Notes: generated by a model from the sequence alone, not told the origin. A stretch of 64,000 bases of DNA from UBA1756 sp045130235 (GCA_045130235.1 JBGUPJ010000021.1:259244-323243), one strand, 5' to 3'. Positions 26,769 through 34,999 are shown, counted from the first letter of the stretch. Made by a program: numbers and translations.

Positions 26769-28924
26769 TGAAAAAAGTCCTCCTCCTCACCGCCCTTATG
26801 ATGGTTCGTTTCTTCGCCATGGCCGACGAAGGAATGTGGATTCCGCTTTTCTTGGGCTACAATGAAGCCGAAATGCAGCAGATGGGATTTCATCTTACTG
26901 CCGATGACGTGTATAGTGTCAATCACCATAGCATGAAAGATGGTATCGTGCTGTTCGGTGGCGGCTGTACCGGCGAACTGATTTCGCCCGACGGTCTGCT
27001 TATCACCAACCACCACTGCGGCTACAGCTACGTGCAGGCGCACAGCAGCATGGAACACAATTACTTGCATAATGGATTCTGGTCAAAGAATCGCGATGAG
27101 GAGCTGGTAACGAAGGGCTTGACCGTTACGTTCTTGGTCTATATGGAAGATGTCACCACGAAGGTGCTGGAGGGTGTGACGGACGGTATGAGCGAATCGG
27201 AGCGCAATTCCAAAATCAAGAAGAATATTAATGCTATTGAGAATGAGGCCGTTGAAGGCACGCATTATACGGCAAAAATCAAACCCTTCTATTATGGCAA
27301 TCAGTATTTTCTGTTTGTGAATGAGGTATTTGAGGATGTGCGCCTCGTGGGCGTTCCGCCCGAAAGCATCGGCAAGTTCGGTGGCGATACCGACAACTGG
27401 ATGTGGCCCCGCCATACCGGCGACTTCTCCCTCTGGCGTATCTATACCGACAAGGACGGCAATCCCGCTCCCTATTCTCCCGACAATATTCCGCTCAAAT
27501 CGAAGAAATATTTCCCCATCTCCATCAAAGGCGTGAATGAGGGCGACTTTACCCTCGTTTTCGGCTATCCGGGAACTACCCAGCAGTTTCTGATCTCCGA
27601 TGCGGTGGATATCAAGGCCAACGTGCAGAACCCCATCGCCATCCATGCCCGCGACCTGCGCCTCGAAGCCATGAAACGCCAGATGGAAAAATCCACCGAA
27701 ATCCGTTTGATGTACTCCGCCAAATCCAACAGCATCAGCAATGGATGGAAAAAATGGATAGGGGAGAGCAAAGGTATCAATGAATGTAAAGTGGTGGAAA
27801 AGAAAATTGCTGAAGAACAGGAGTTTATGAAATGGGTAAATGCCTCTCCTGAACGCCAGAAGCAGTACGGCAGTCTTCTTTCCGACATGAAAAAAGTGTA
27901 TGTCGATTATAAAAAGCAGGTCAAGTCGTTCACCTTCCTCAGCGAGACCTTTATCGGGGTGGAACTCAACCGCTTCCTCTGCACGCAGGTGCATTGGTTC
28001 GCCTCCTGCTGTCCGTCTGATGTGTGGACCGATGAGCAGTTTGAGAAAGGCAAGACCGAGTTGGCCGAGAAAGCCCGCTCATTCTTTAGCAATTATAATG
28101 TAGATATTGATTCAGAGTGTTTTGTGGAACTGATGTATTATTATTTCTCAGAACAAGATCCCGAACTCATTCCCGAAGGTTTGCGCAAATATATCAACAT
28201 GCCCAAGAGCGAGTGGCAGGCTTTCTTGGATCGTGAAAAGAAGAAGGCTCCCTATCTTTTTGATGGTGAAAAAATGCAGGAGCGCATCCAGAAGGCCAAG
28301 CGCAAAGATTGGGTGAAATTTTTGGATGATGAACTCTATCAGCTCGTTATGATCGCTTATAAGGCGTATGCCCAGAGTTATTATGCGATGGATGATACGG
28401 AAAAGCAGCTGGATTTGTACTATCGCACCTACGTAAAGGCTTTGATGGAAAAAGATACCGACAAGACCTTCTATCCCGATGCCAACCTCACCATGCGTGT
28501 CACTTACGGCAACGTGAAGGGCTTTGAGCCTAATGATGGCGTGCGTTATACCCATTACACCACCCTTGCCGGCGTGATTGCCAAGGACAACCCTGACATC
28601 TTCGACTACAAGGTGGATCCGAAGCTGAAGGAGTTGTTTGCCAAGCATGATTTCGGCCCGTATGCCAACGAAAAGGGCGAGCTGCCGGTATGTTTTATCG
28701 CCAGCAACCACACCACGGGCGGCAATTCCGGCAGTCCGGTCATCGATGCTGACGGCAACCTCATCGGTATCAATTTCGACCGTGTGTGGCAGGGCACTAT
28801 GAGCGACATCAACTACGACGTGAACCGCTGCCGCAACATCTCCTTGGACGTGCGCTATTTCCTCTTCATCGTTGACAAGTTCGCCGGCGCGCAGAACATC
28901 ATCGATGAGCTGGACATCCGGTAA
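26768..28924 (+). CDS. S46 dipeptidyl peptidase, DPP11-like
   Basis: The 718-residue protein has a signal peptide (KVLLLTALMMVRFFAMADEG) and spans the whole S46 family. The chymotrypsin-like catalytic residues are visible: His in ITNHHCGYS (82-83), an Asp in the GGDTDNWMWPRHTGDF block (205-220) and Ser654 in GGNSGSPV. The residue 18 positions after the Ser is Arg672 (INFDR). In DPP11 this position is Arg and selects Asp/Glu at P1, whereas DPP7 has Gly, so acidic specificity is predicted. These periplasmic enzymes release dipeptides from the N-terminus of peptides for uptake and fermentation. This fits the amino-acid metabolism implied by kamD and pepE. The ATG follows a heptad repeat. Confidence 0.92.
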   Translation: MKKVLLLTALMMVRFFAMADEGMWIPLFLGYNEAEMQQMGFHLTADDVYSVNHHSMKDGIVLFGGGCTGELISPDGLLITNHHCGYSYVQAHSSMEHNYLHNGFWSKNRDEELVTKGLTVTFLVYMEDVTTKVLEGVTDGMSESERNSKIKKNINAIENEAVEGTHYTAKIKPFYYGNQYFLFVNEVFEDVRLVGVPPESIGKFGGDTDNWMWPRHTGDFSLWRIYTDKDGNPAPYSPDNIPLKSKKYFPISIKGVNEGDFTLVFGYPGTTQQFLISDAVDIKANVQNPIAIHARDLRLEAMKRQMEKSTEIRLMYSAKSNSISNGWKKWIGESKGINECKVVEKKIAEEQEFMKWVNASPERQKQYGSLLSDMKKVYVDYKKQVKSFTFLSETFIGVELNRFLCTQVHWFASCCPSDVWTDEQFEKGKTELAEKARSFFSNYNVDIDSECFVELMYYYFSEQDPELIPEGLRKYINMPKSEWQAFLDREKKKAPYLFDGEKMQERIQKAKRKDWVKFLDDELYQLVMIAYKAYAQSYYAMDDTEKQLDLYYRTYVKALMEKDTDKTFYPDANLTMRVTYGNVKGFEPNDGVRYTHYTTLAGVIAKDNPDIFDYKVDPKLKELFAKHDFGPYANEKGELPVCFIASNHTTGGNSGSPVIDADGNLIGINFDRVWQGTMSDINYDVNRCRNISLDVRYFLFIVDKFAGAQNIIDELDIR

Positions 28925-28991
28925 TGCCGGCATCGAAACCAAAGCCGGCATCTCCGACGTGAAGTTCGTGAAGGGGGAGTGATTTTGCTTC

Positions 28992-29008
28992 GTGTGCCAA
29001 AGGCACAC
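28992..29008. repeat. Short perfect inverted repeat between convergent genes
   Basis: GTGTGCC-AAA-GGCACAC forms a 7-bp hairpin between the S46 gene and the convergent ATPase gene. There is no T-run on either side, so it is not a standard terminator. It may be a small extragenic palindrome. The rest of 28925-29064 shows no gene. Confidence 0.4.
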
Positions 29009-29064
29009 ACTCCTAGTAACCCCACTCAAACGAAGTGTAATTAGACTCGTTGTTGAGGCCTGTC

Positions 29065-30315
29065 CTATCGGTCTATAACAGTTTCATCCGTAAGAAAATC
29101 AAACAGGCTGAGATTGAGAAAACCATTGTCGTCGTAATACGGAAGAATGGGGTCTTTTTGTACTAAAATTTTTTTGAAGGAGTCGTTGATATGCCGTAAG
29201 GACTTTGTCTCCTGTTGGCGCTTTTCCTCGTCATACAAAGCGTATGCGGATTGTATGTAGTATCGCTGGCTGCCTCTGTTGCACACGAAATCAACTTCAA
29301 ATTGTTTTCTTTTCGATTTTCCGTCTTCCTTGCAGTTTACTTCCACCATTCCTACATCCACCGACATTTCCCTCATCCTGAGTTCGTTATAAATAACATT
29401 CTCCATAATGTGTCCGTAGTCGTTCTGCCGGAAGTTCAGTCGGGCATTACGCAGACCTACATCCACAAAATAGTACTTCATGGGCGTGCCGATATAGTGT
29501 CTGCCCCTCACATCATACCGTTGGACCTTTTCTATGAGAAATGCATCCTGCATATATTGCAGGTATGAGGCAACGGTATCGCGTGTTATGTGCATCTTTT
29601 TTTCAGAAATAAAGGTGTTGGTCAATGTCAGTGGATTGGTCAGAGTGCCGATGGTGGAGGCCACCACATTCATCAGTTCCTCCATTTCCTCATTGCCGCG
29701 CAGGTTATAGCGTGAAATGATGTCTTGGAAATAAGTTTGAGAGAACAGGGCTTGCAGATAGGAGGCTTTTCGATTTTCACTGCTGATGGCCAGCAGTCCT
29801 GGCATACCTCCATAAACTTGGTAATTGTTCCATGCTTCGGATTCAGTGCCGTCAAACACTGACAAAAATTCAGGAAACGAGAGGGGATACACCCTCACCT
29901 CATCGCCTCTGCCACGGAATTCAGTGATAATGTCTGAGGAAAGAAATTTTGAATTGGACCCAGTGACGTAAGTGTCTGCATTGGGAATATGGAGGAAACC
30001 GTTCAGCAGGTATTCAAAGTTCTGCACAAGTTGGATTTCATCAAGAAGTATGTAGTACATGTCCTTGTCCACAATTCTGGCTCTGACATATTGGTTCAGA
30101 TTGTCTGGGTTAAGATATTCTCTGTTTTGGTAATCGTCCAAAGCAAATGAGATGATATGGTCTTCTTGCACGCCCAGTTCCATCAGTTTGCGTTTGAACA
30201 GATTGAAAAGCAGATAGGACTTGCCGCATCTGCGCACCCCTGTGACAATCTTTATCAAGCCGTTGTTCCTGCGTTCCAGCAGGGATGAAATGTACCGTTC
30301 TCTTTTGGCTTCCAT
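29065..30315 (-). CDS. AAA-family ATPase with DUF4143 domain
   Basis: The product is 416 residues from ATG at 30315. Walker A is GVRRCGKS (26-33) and the Walker B region is YYILLDEIQ (about 87-95), followed by a sensor-type TGSNSKFLSS. The C-terminal half (about 190-370) is the DUF4143 domain, with HYIGTPMKYYFVDVGLRNA and EVDFVCNRGSQRYYIQ, the latter resembling a PD-(D/E)xK-like core. The family is common and multi-copy in Bacteroidales; its role is not established, and links to mobile elements or defence are suggested. An in-frame ATG 11 codons upstream (30348) overlaps a palindrome and leaves almost no leader, so 30315 is preferred. It is monocistronic. Confidence 0.85.
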   Translation of the reverse strand: MEAKRERYISSLLERRNNGLIKIVTGVRRCGKSYLLFNLFKRKLMELGVQEDHIISFALDDYQNREYLNPDNLNQYVRARIVDKDMYYILLDEIQLVQNFEYLLNGFLHIPNADTYVTGSNSKFLSSDIITEFRGRGDEVRVYPLSFPEFLSVFDGTESEAWNNYQVYGGMPGLLAISSENRKASYLQALFSQTYFQDIISRYNLRGNEEMEELMNVVASTIGTLTNPLTLTNTFISEKKMHITRDTVASYLQYMQDAFLIEKVQRYDVRGRHYIGTPMKYYFVDVGLRNARLNFRQNDYGHIMENVIYNELRMREMSVDVGMVEVNCKEDGKSKRKQFEVDFVCNRGSQRYYIQSAYALYDEEKRQQETKSLRHINDSFKKILVQKDPILPYYDDNGFLNLSLFDFLTDETVIDR

Positions 30316-30333
30316 AATTCTATTCGTTTTTTT

Positions 30334-30347
30334 TGCGTAAATACGCA
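30334..30347. promoter_or_regulatory. Perfect palindrome overlapping the ATPase gene leader (candidate operator)
   Basis: TGCGTA-AA-TACGCA is a perfect 6-bp inverted repeat. It lies just downstream of the minus-strand -7 box and near the expected transcription start, a good place for a repressor site. A binding protein is not known. Confidence 0.45.
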
Positions 30348-30360
30348 TTTTTTACGACTG

Positions 30361-30368
30361 CAAAAATA
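30361..30368 (-). promoter_or_regulatory. -7 promoter element (TATTTTTG) for the ATPase gene
   Basis: On the minus strand TATTTTTG is followed by CAGTCGT. Transcription would start near 30354, giving a leader of about 40 nt to the ATG at 30315. Confidence 0.6.
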
Positions 30369-30396
30369 CATCATTTTCTTGAATTGCAATAAAAGG

Positions 30397-30447
30397 TTTT
30401 CAATTTTCATTTTTCAATTCTCAATTCTCAATTTATTCGTATCTTTG
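30397..30447 (+). promoter_or_regulatory. Heptad repeat tract plus -7 element TATCTTTG
   Basis: Five heptads (TTTTCAA, TTTTCAT, TTTTCAA, TTCTCAA, TTCTCAA; 30397-30431) run directly into TTTATTCG and the -7 box TATCTTTG (30440-30447). Almost the same block occurs at 32922-32965. It serves the gene starting at 30484. Confidence 0.65.
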
Positions 30448-30483
30448 CACCCACATCTTCCACCCTATAAAATCCCACCCATT

Positions 30484-32520
30484 ATGAAAAGACCCCTTAT
30501 CCCCTTCCTTGCATTGACCGTATTGTTCGTTTCTGCCGCCACCGCCCAGGGCGAGTGGAAATGGGCGCACTACTGGACCGGACAAGACGGAAATTCTCCT
30601 GGTGATTACTATAACAAGATCATTAATACTGCCTTTGATGATGAGGGCAACATCTATGTGTATGGCACAATGGGGGGAAGTGCTGCCTTTGACGGCAATA
30701 CTTTTGCTTTTTCATCAGATGCAGAAGTCCTTAATGGACACATGCGCCCTTCACTTTTAGCGAAATTTGATACGACAGGAAATATGCAGTGGTATAAGGT
30801 TGTAAAGTGCAGTCATAGTGAAGCTATTCCACTATGGATGGAAGTAGTGGATGATAAAGTGTTTGTTTCGGGTGATTGTTCAATTTATGGGAGTGATGTC
30901 AATGCGTGGTTATATTATATGGATACCTTGATTACGAAGTATCAAATTAGTTCGATTCCACAGAATATACAGAAACCGCCTTTCGCATTCGGTCATTGGA
31001 CATGGTTCGCACAATTTGATTTGAATGGAAATCTTTTGGACAATCATTTTGTACAGACTTTTTCAAGAGAATCATTATATGGCAATAGATTAGTTGGGTC
31101 TTTGACCAATAGCGTTTTACCAACGCCATGCCATACTGACAATGACGGAAATTATTACATATTCACTCCTATCCAATACTATGGCGTTGAGAGTGCCCCC
31201 TATACCATAGTGGTGGATGGTGATTCTGACAAGACGTATGATATATATTTGCCGGGCAATGCGGATCCGTCGTGTACCCAATCGTGTTTGAATAATGCAA
31301 TGTTGTACAAATTCTCACCTGATGGGGACTTGCTGTTTGCCAAAACTCTTGTGGACAGCACTGATGGAATTGCACCGTCATACAATATATGTGATACCAT
31401 AAACCGGTATTTTTATACCTATTTCAAAGGTATGTCATTTGATGAGGATGACAATATGTATGTATCGGGTTATGTGCGCTTGGCACAGCATTTGAATGGT
31501 CACGGGGGAGAATTACACGAATACCCCGTGCATATATGGTGGGACAGCACGCATTGTCTGACCATAAACGACATCTCTTCTGCAGCATTTTGCAACTTCA
31601 TCATCAAATACGACACGAGTGGCAATGTCGTCTGGTGCAACCAAGCATACACTCGAGTCGCATCTTCGGATATTTTTGCTCAGACTCACTTCTATGGTAG
31701 TTCTGTACACGATAATTCAGTATTTGTTTGTGGGGATGCAGAAGACCTTTTCAATGCAGGTTCCGTGATCTATTTCAATAACGATACTGACGATTTCATA
31801 GACCGATTTGCGCCAGAGCAACAGACACGGGGTTTTTATGTTGAATTTGACAGAAATAATGGTTCATATGTACGTCATTCAATTATTCCAAACAACACAT
31901 TGTCTGTATTAGGACAAAACTCATTTGCGAAGCCTGCCGTCAGTAACAACCAAATAGTCATTTCTGCAAGTGTAGATTTCTCCGACAAAAAATTTGGATT
32001 GGCAAGATGGTGTACCAGTGGGGATTTTATAGACTATACACCGATAACTTCGTTTCCGGATCAAATGATAGGTACAGGACCTACCATTTTGAATGACAAT
32101 GGTTTTGTTATAGTCTCTCCTCAAATAAAAGGAAGTATTGCATTCAGTGAAGATGTTGTTGTTAATGGAGATGCGGAGCACTCCAATGCTGTCTTTGCCC
32201 TGTACCACGATCCGAGATTTGCGGAGCCCTTCGTGCCGGATGATACCGTGGGCATTGACGACTATTACCGGAACCGCGAAAGCGACATCTATCTCTACCC
32301 CAACCCCACCCACGGCACCACCACCGTGTGCGGCTACATGTACGGGTACCAGAACATCGAACTGTACGATCTGCAGGGACGGAAATTGGGGAATCTGGTG
32401 GAGAATGGTTCACAAATACCCACATTGGATTTGTCGCCCTATCCCGCCGGTACCTACCTCGTGAGAATCAATTTCGCCCGCGGCGTCAGCGTGACGCGGA
32501 AGGTGGTGAAGGGGGACTAA
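30484..32520 (+). CDS. Secreted protein with T9SS type A sorting domain
   Basis: The product is 678 residues from ATG at 30484. A longer frame exists upstream, but this start follows the -7 box and gives a clean signal peptide (MKRPLIPFLALTVLFVSAAT, cut after AQ). The body has repeated NIYVYGTMGG / NMYVSGYVRL-type strands with aspartate-rich turns, reminiscent of beta-propeller (SBBP-like) repeats. The last 75 residues are a type A sorting domain: DIYLYPNPTHG, then ELYDLQGRKLG, then YPAGTYLVRI and a final KVVKGD. It should be exported by T9SS and anchored or released at the cell surface. Function of the body unknown. It stands alone. Confidence 0.82.
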   Translation: MKRPLIPFLALTVLFVSAATAQGEWKWAHYWTGQDGNSPGDYYNKIINTAFDDEGNIYVYGTMGGSAAFDGNTFAFSSDAEVLNGHMRPSLLAKFDTTGNMQWYKVVKCSHSEAIPLWMEVVDDKVFVSGDCSIYGSDVNAWLYYMDTLITKYQISSIPQNIQKPPFAFGHWTWFAQFDLNGNLLDNHFVQTFSRESLYGNRLVGSLTNSVLPTPCHTDNDGNYYIFTPIQYYGVESAPYTIVVDGDSDKTYDIYLPGNADPSCTQSCLNNAMLYKFSPDGDLLFAKTLVDSTDGIAPSYNICDTINRYFYTYFKGMSFDEDDNMYVSGYVRLAQHLNGHGGELHEYPVHIWWDSTHCLTINDISSAAFCNFIIKYDTSGNVVWCNQAYTRVASSDIFAQTHFYGSSVHDNSVFVCGDAEDLFNAGSVIYFNNDTDDFIDRFAPEQQTRGFYVEFDRNNGSYVRHSIIPNNTLSVLGQNSFAKPAVSNNQIVISASVDFSDKKFGLARWCTSGDFIDYTPITSFPDQMIGTGPTILNDNGFVIVSPQIKGSIAFSEDVVVNGDAEHSNAVFALYHDPRFAEPFVPDDTVGIDDYYRNRESDIYLYPNPTHGTTTVCGYMYGYQNIELYDLQGRKLGNLVENGSQIPTLDLSPYPAGTYLVRINFARGVSVTRKVVKGD

Positions 32521-32543
32521 TTTTGCTATTTTAAGAAAAATTA

Positions 32544-32551
32544 TACTTTTG
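32544..32551 (+). promoter_or_regulatory. -7 promoter element (TACTTTTG)
   Basis: TACTTTTG lies 24 bp after the T9SS gene stop and 52 bp before a 27-codon frame at 32604. It could start a short transcript across the gene-poor interval 32521-33011. Confidence 0.4.
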
Positions 32552-32603
32552 CAACCTCATTACAAGCGAAACAGCTTCTACCGTTATTTAACTTCAAAAT
32601 ACT

Positions 32604-32687
32604 ATGAAAGAGATGGATAAGAAACGAATTACATCCCAAGATGAGTCGATTGTGCAACAAAATAAATTTTATTACCTTTTATATTAA
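32604..32687 (+). CDS. Possible 27-residue small ORF
   Basis: ATG to TAA codes MKEMDKKRITSQDESIVQQN and seven more residues. It has a -7 box 52 bp upstream and another promoter box just after its stop. The composition is charged and gene-like, but no family is recognised. It may be the truncated start of a lost gene. Weak call. Confidence 0.2.
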   Translation: MKEMDKKRITSQDESIVQQNKFYYLLY

Positions 32688-32696
32688 AATAATACG

Positions 32697-32704
32697 TACT
32701 TTTG
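32697..32704 (+). promoter_or_regulatory. -7 promoter element (TACTTTTG)
   Basis: TACTTTTG within AATACGTACTTTTGCCG; it precedes the open fragment at 32739-32888, so that fragment may once have been a gene. Confidence 0.35.
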
Positions 32705-32738
32705 CCGTGTTATTTATAAACAAAAGGTAAAGCTGTGA

Positions 32739-32888
32739 GTCATTCGAAAATTATGCTTACACCAAGCGATCAAAGTCAGCAAGGCATGGAAGAACAGTAT
32801 TGGCGGACATCTTCCGGCGGAACAGTTGCCGCAGTTTGATGACGTCATCCGTGATCTGAAACAATTCTGTGCTGATAGGGAATGGTAG
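32739..32888 (+). pseudogene. Gene fragment lacking a start codon
   Basis: The frame between the stop at 32736 and TAG at 32886 reads as a plausible amphipathic protein, including HLPAEQLPQFDDVIRDLKQF and then CADREW, but has no ATG/GTG/TTG. A promoter box lies 35 bp upstream. It looks like the remains of a small gene, perhaps part of an insertion element, but I cannot assign a family. Confidence 0.3.
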
Positions 32889-32921
32889 GTTATAATGTAA
32901 ATGACAATTGAAGTATCGCAA

Positions 32922-32965
32922 TTTTCAATTCTCAATTTTCATTTTTCAATTTATTCGTATTTTTG
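32922..32965 (+). promoter_or_regulatory. Heptad repeat tract plus -7 element TATTTTTG
   Basis: Heptads TTTTCAA, TTCTCAA, TTTTCAT, TTTTCAA (32922-32949) are followed by TTTATTCG and TATTTTTG (32958-32965), then CACC. This nearly repeats the block at 30397-30447. It drives the acyltransferase gene. Confidence 0.6.
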
Positions 32966-33011
32966 CACCACCAAAAACCATCCCTTTTGTGGATGATAAA
33001 TTACGACAGCT

Positions 33012-34406
33012 GTGATAAGTTTTGATAAAATCAACCAATTCGACCCCGTCTATCAATTTTTTAATTGGTTTTTTAGAATTGACCATAACTATATCTATTA
33101 CAAAAAGATACAGGTAATCGGGTATGAGAATGTACCGCCGAAAGGTTATCCTATTTTTGCCATCTCGAACCACACCAATGCCGTGATGGATCCGCTGGCC
33201 ATGCTCTACCTTTACAAGGATCACCGCCAGCCGGTTTTCATCGCTCGTGGCGACGTTTTCAAAAAAGGCAATTTCATCGCCCGACTGCTGCGCTTTCTGA
33301 AGATTTTGCCCACTTTCCGCTCTCGTGACGGCGGCCGCAGCGATATCCGCAGCAATCTCGACACCTTCGACCTCGCCGCCCGCATCCTCGGCGAAGGCGG
33401 CACCCTCACCATGTTTCCTGAGGCAGGGCACCAGGCCGGCAAGTTCTTTAACACCTTCAAGAAAGGATTCCCCCGTGTGGCCTTCCTCGCTGCCGAAAAG
33501 TCTGACTATCAGTTGGATTTCAAAATCCTGCCCATGTATGTCTATTATACCGACTATTTCAATATGCGGGGAACTCAGGTGATGGTGATCGGTGAGCCGT
33601 TTTCCATTGATGAATTTTATGAACTTTATAAAACGGAACCCAACAAGGCTTTTCTCCTGATGAACGAGAAAGCTCGCGAGGCGGTGCGTTCCCTCGGCAT
33701 TGATGTGACCGACCATGAGGCGCATTATCCGCAGTATGAGACTCTTTTCAAGGTGTGCCGCTCCACCATTCTCTCCGACCCGCACGCCTTCGACGGCATG
33801 GAGCTGCGTGGCACCGAGCGCGACCGAAAGGCGGGGATGCCTTATCGGCAACTGCTGTCGGACAAGAAGTTAGTGGCCGTGCTGGAGCGTATGCGCGACG
33901 AGCATCCCGACCGTTACGAGCAGCTGATGGCCGACACCGCCGAGTATGCCGCCGGACTGAAGCAGCTGCGCCTCCGCGACTGGGAGCTGGAACGCCCCAT
34001 CACCGGCGGCAACGTAGCAGGGAAAGGGTTGCTGCTTCTGCTCACCGCTCCCTTCGCGCTTGTGGGTTTCTTGGGCAATATCATTCCGTTCCAGGCGGTT
34101 CAGTTCCTGAAGCGCAACCTCGAGGACCCGATGTTCCGTTCCACCTTGAATTTCGTGCCCGGCCTTATCTTCTTCCGCTTGTGGTACCTGATCTTGTTCA
34201 TCCTCGTCATGATTTTCACCCAATGGTGGATCGGCCTCATCGCGGTCGTAGTGGCCTTTTTGACCTTTATTCCTTTCTATGAATGGAAAAAAGCCGCCAT
34301 CAAGTGGTTGAGTATGTGTCGTTTCCGCCGTTATGAGCGCAAGGGAAATGCCTTACTCGCCAAGCTGAAAGATTTGCGGAAAAAGCTGATAGAGACGATT
34401 TTCTAA
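33012..34406 (+). CDS. 1-acyl-sn-glycerol-3-phosphate acyltransferase-like (PlsC family)
   Basis: The 464-residue protein carries the acyltransferase motif NHTNAVMDP (HX4D, about residues 53-61) and the block FPEAGH (about 136-141). These bind the glycerol phosphate and acyl donor in PlsC enzymes. The C-terminal third has two or three membrane segments (about 335-415, LLLLTAPFALVGFLGNIIPF and LWYLILFILVMIF), longer than basic PlsC at about 240 residues. The start appears to be GTG at 33012: an in-frame TAA lies at 32997 and the next Met is far inside the domain. GTG starts are unusual here. It probably works in membrane phospholipid or lipid A-related acylation. Confidence 0.82.
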   Translation: MISFDKINQFDPVYQFFNWFFRIDHNYIYYKKIQVIGYENVPPKGYPIFAISNHTNAVMDPLAMLYLYKDHRQPVFIARGDVFKKGNFIARLLRFLKILPTFRSRDGGRSDIRSNLDTFDLAARILGEGGTLTMFPEAGHQAGKFFNTFKKGFPRVAFLAAEKSDYQLDFKILPMYVYYTDYFNMRGTQVMVIGEPFSIDEFYELYKTEPNKAFLLMNEKAREAVRSLGIDVTDHEAHYPQYETLFKVCRSTILSDPHAFDGMELRGTERDRKAGMPYRQLLSDKKLVAVLERMRDEHPDRYEQLMADTAEYAAGLKQLRLRDWELERPITGGNVAGKGLLLLLTAPFALVGFLGNIIPFQAVQFLKRNLEDPMFRSTLNFVPGLIFFRLWYLILFILVMIFTQWWIGLIAVVVAFLTFIPFYEWKKAAIKWLSMCRFRRYERKGNALLAKLKDLRKKLIETIF

Positions 34407-34413
34407 TCGGGGG

Positions 34414-34677
34414 TTATAATACAGTAATCACATCTTCCCCTAACGCCAAAGAAATGTGTGCCAGAGTTTTGGTCGTAAAATTATGACGTCCTGTAAGCCA
34501 TTTTGAGACCTCCGATTCTTTTTTGCCGAGTTTTTCTGCCAATGCTCGTTGTGTCATGCCATTTTTTTTCAGCAGACTATCTATTTTCTCTGCGATGGCA
34601 AAAGACAAATCAAACTCAGCTTTTGTTTCTGGTGTTACTTGAGCCAAACATTCTCTGAATAAAGGATTTGTAATCAT
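34414..34677 (-). CDS. Xre-family HTH regulator (HigA-like)
   Basis: This 87-residue protein carries an HTH_3 domain: MTQRALAEKLGKKESEVSKW (about 41-60), then LTGRHNFTTKTLAHISLALG. It resembles antitoxins and small transcription factors. A GGAAGGAG Shine-Dalgarno lies about 15 nt before the ATG at 34677. The frame remains open upstream of the ATG to about 34755 (reading YIIGLEGATFE before the Met), so a longer product is conceivable. A small ORF precedes it in the same transcript. No RelE/HigB-type toxin is visible nearby, so an antitoxin role is uncertain. Confidence 0.75.
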   Translation of the reverse strand: MITNPLFRECLAQVTPETKAEFDLSFAIAEKIDSLLKKNGMTQRALAEKLGKKESEVSKWLTGRHNFTTKTLAHISLALGEDVITVL

Positions 34678-34720
34678 AATTCAAAAGTTGCTCCTTCCAA
34701 TCCAATTATATAATTTTTGT

Positions 34721-34837
34721 CAATACTTACAGTCCCTTTTTCTGTGCTGCTTTCAAAAGTTTATCAAATTTTTGAAGTTCCATGACATAGCCACACAATT
34801 CTGCATCTTCCTGATATGTCCGTGTTTTTTTTCTCAT
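34721..34837 (-). CDS. Small ORF (38 aa) upstream of the HTH gene
   Basis: ATG at 34837 starts a product of MRKKTRTYQEDAELCGYVME and 18 more residues, ending at TGA 34721. A minus-strand -7 box (34866-34873) puts the start about 22 nt after the likely transcription start. Its frame is one base out from the open frame that leads into the HTH gene. Loss of one A from the AAAA run at about 34737-34740 would fuse the two into a protein of about 140 residues. It is either a small partner or leader protein or the 5' end of a frameshifted gene. Unrecognised. Confidence 0.4.
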
Positions 34838-34865
34838 AGTTGTGATAGTTTAAGATTAGACGCTG

Positions 34866-34873
34866 CAAAAATA
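34866..34873 (-). promoter_or_regulatory. -7 promoter element (TATTTTTG) for the small ORF and HTH gene
   Basis: Minus-strand TATTTTTG followed by CAGCG. It is the only promoter box upstream of the two-frame unit 34837-34414. The rest of the 34874-35051 interval holds an AT-rich stretch and a heptad tract but no gene. Confidence 0.6.
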
Positions 34874-34999
34874 CAAAAAAATATAAACTTAATTTATAAG
34901 TAAAGTTTTTTTTGAAAAATATTTTTTGATTGTCCGCTTCTCCCTTTCTTCAAAAAGAAACATCGGGACGAATCCGCACCTGCAGATTTACCCCTGTAT

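Noticed and set aside
27083..29029. Minus-strand frames of about 300 codons opposite the S46 peptidase gene
   Set aside because: Antisense shadows of a well-recognised peptidase with intact catalytic motifs.
30379..30483. N-terminal extension of the T9SS type A protein by 35 residues
   Set aside because: The extension is translated heptad repeat and promoter DNA; the ATG at 30484 gives a proper signal peptide and follows the -7 box.
34414..34873. Complete HigBA or RelBE toxin-antitoxin system
   Set aside because: The HTH protein is antitoxin-like, but the small upstream ORF has no RelE/HigB features and is too short for a known toxin.
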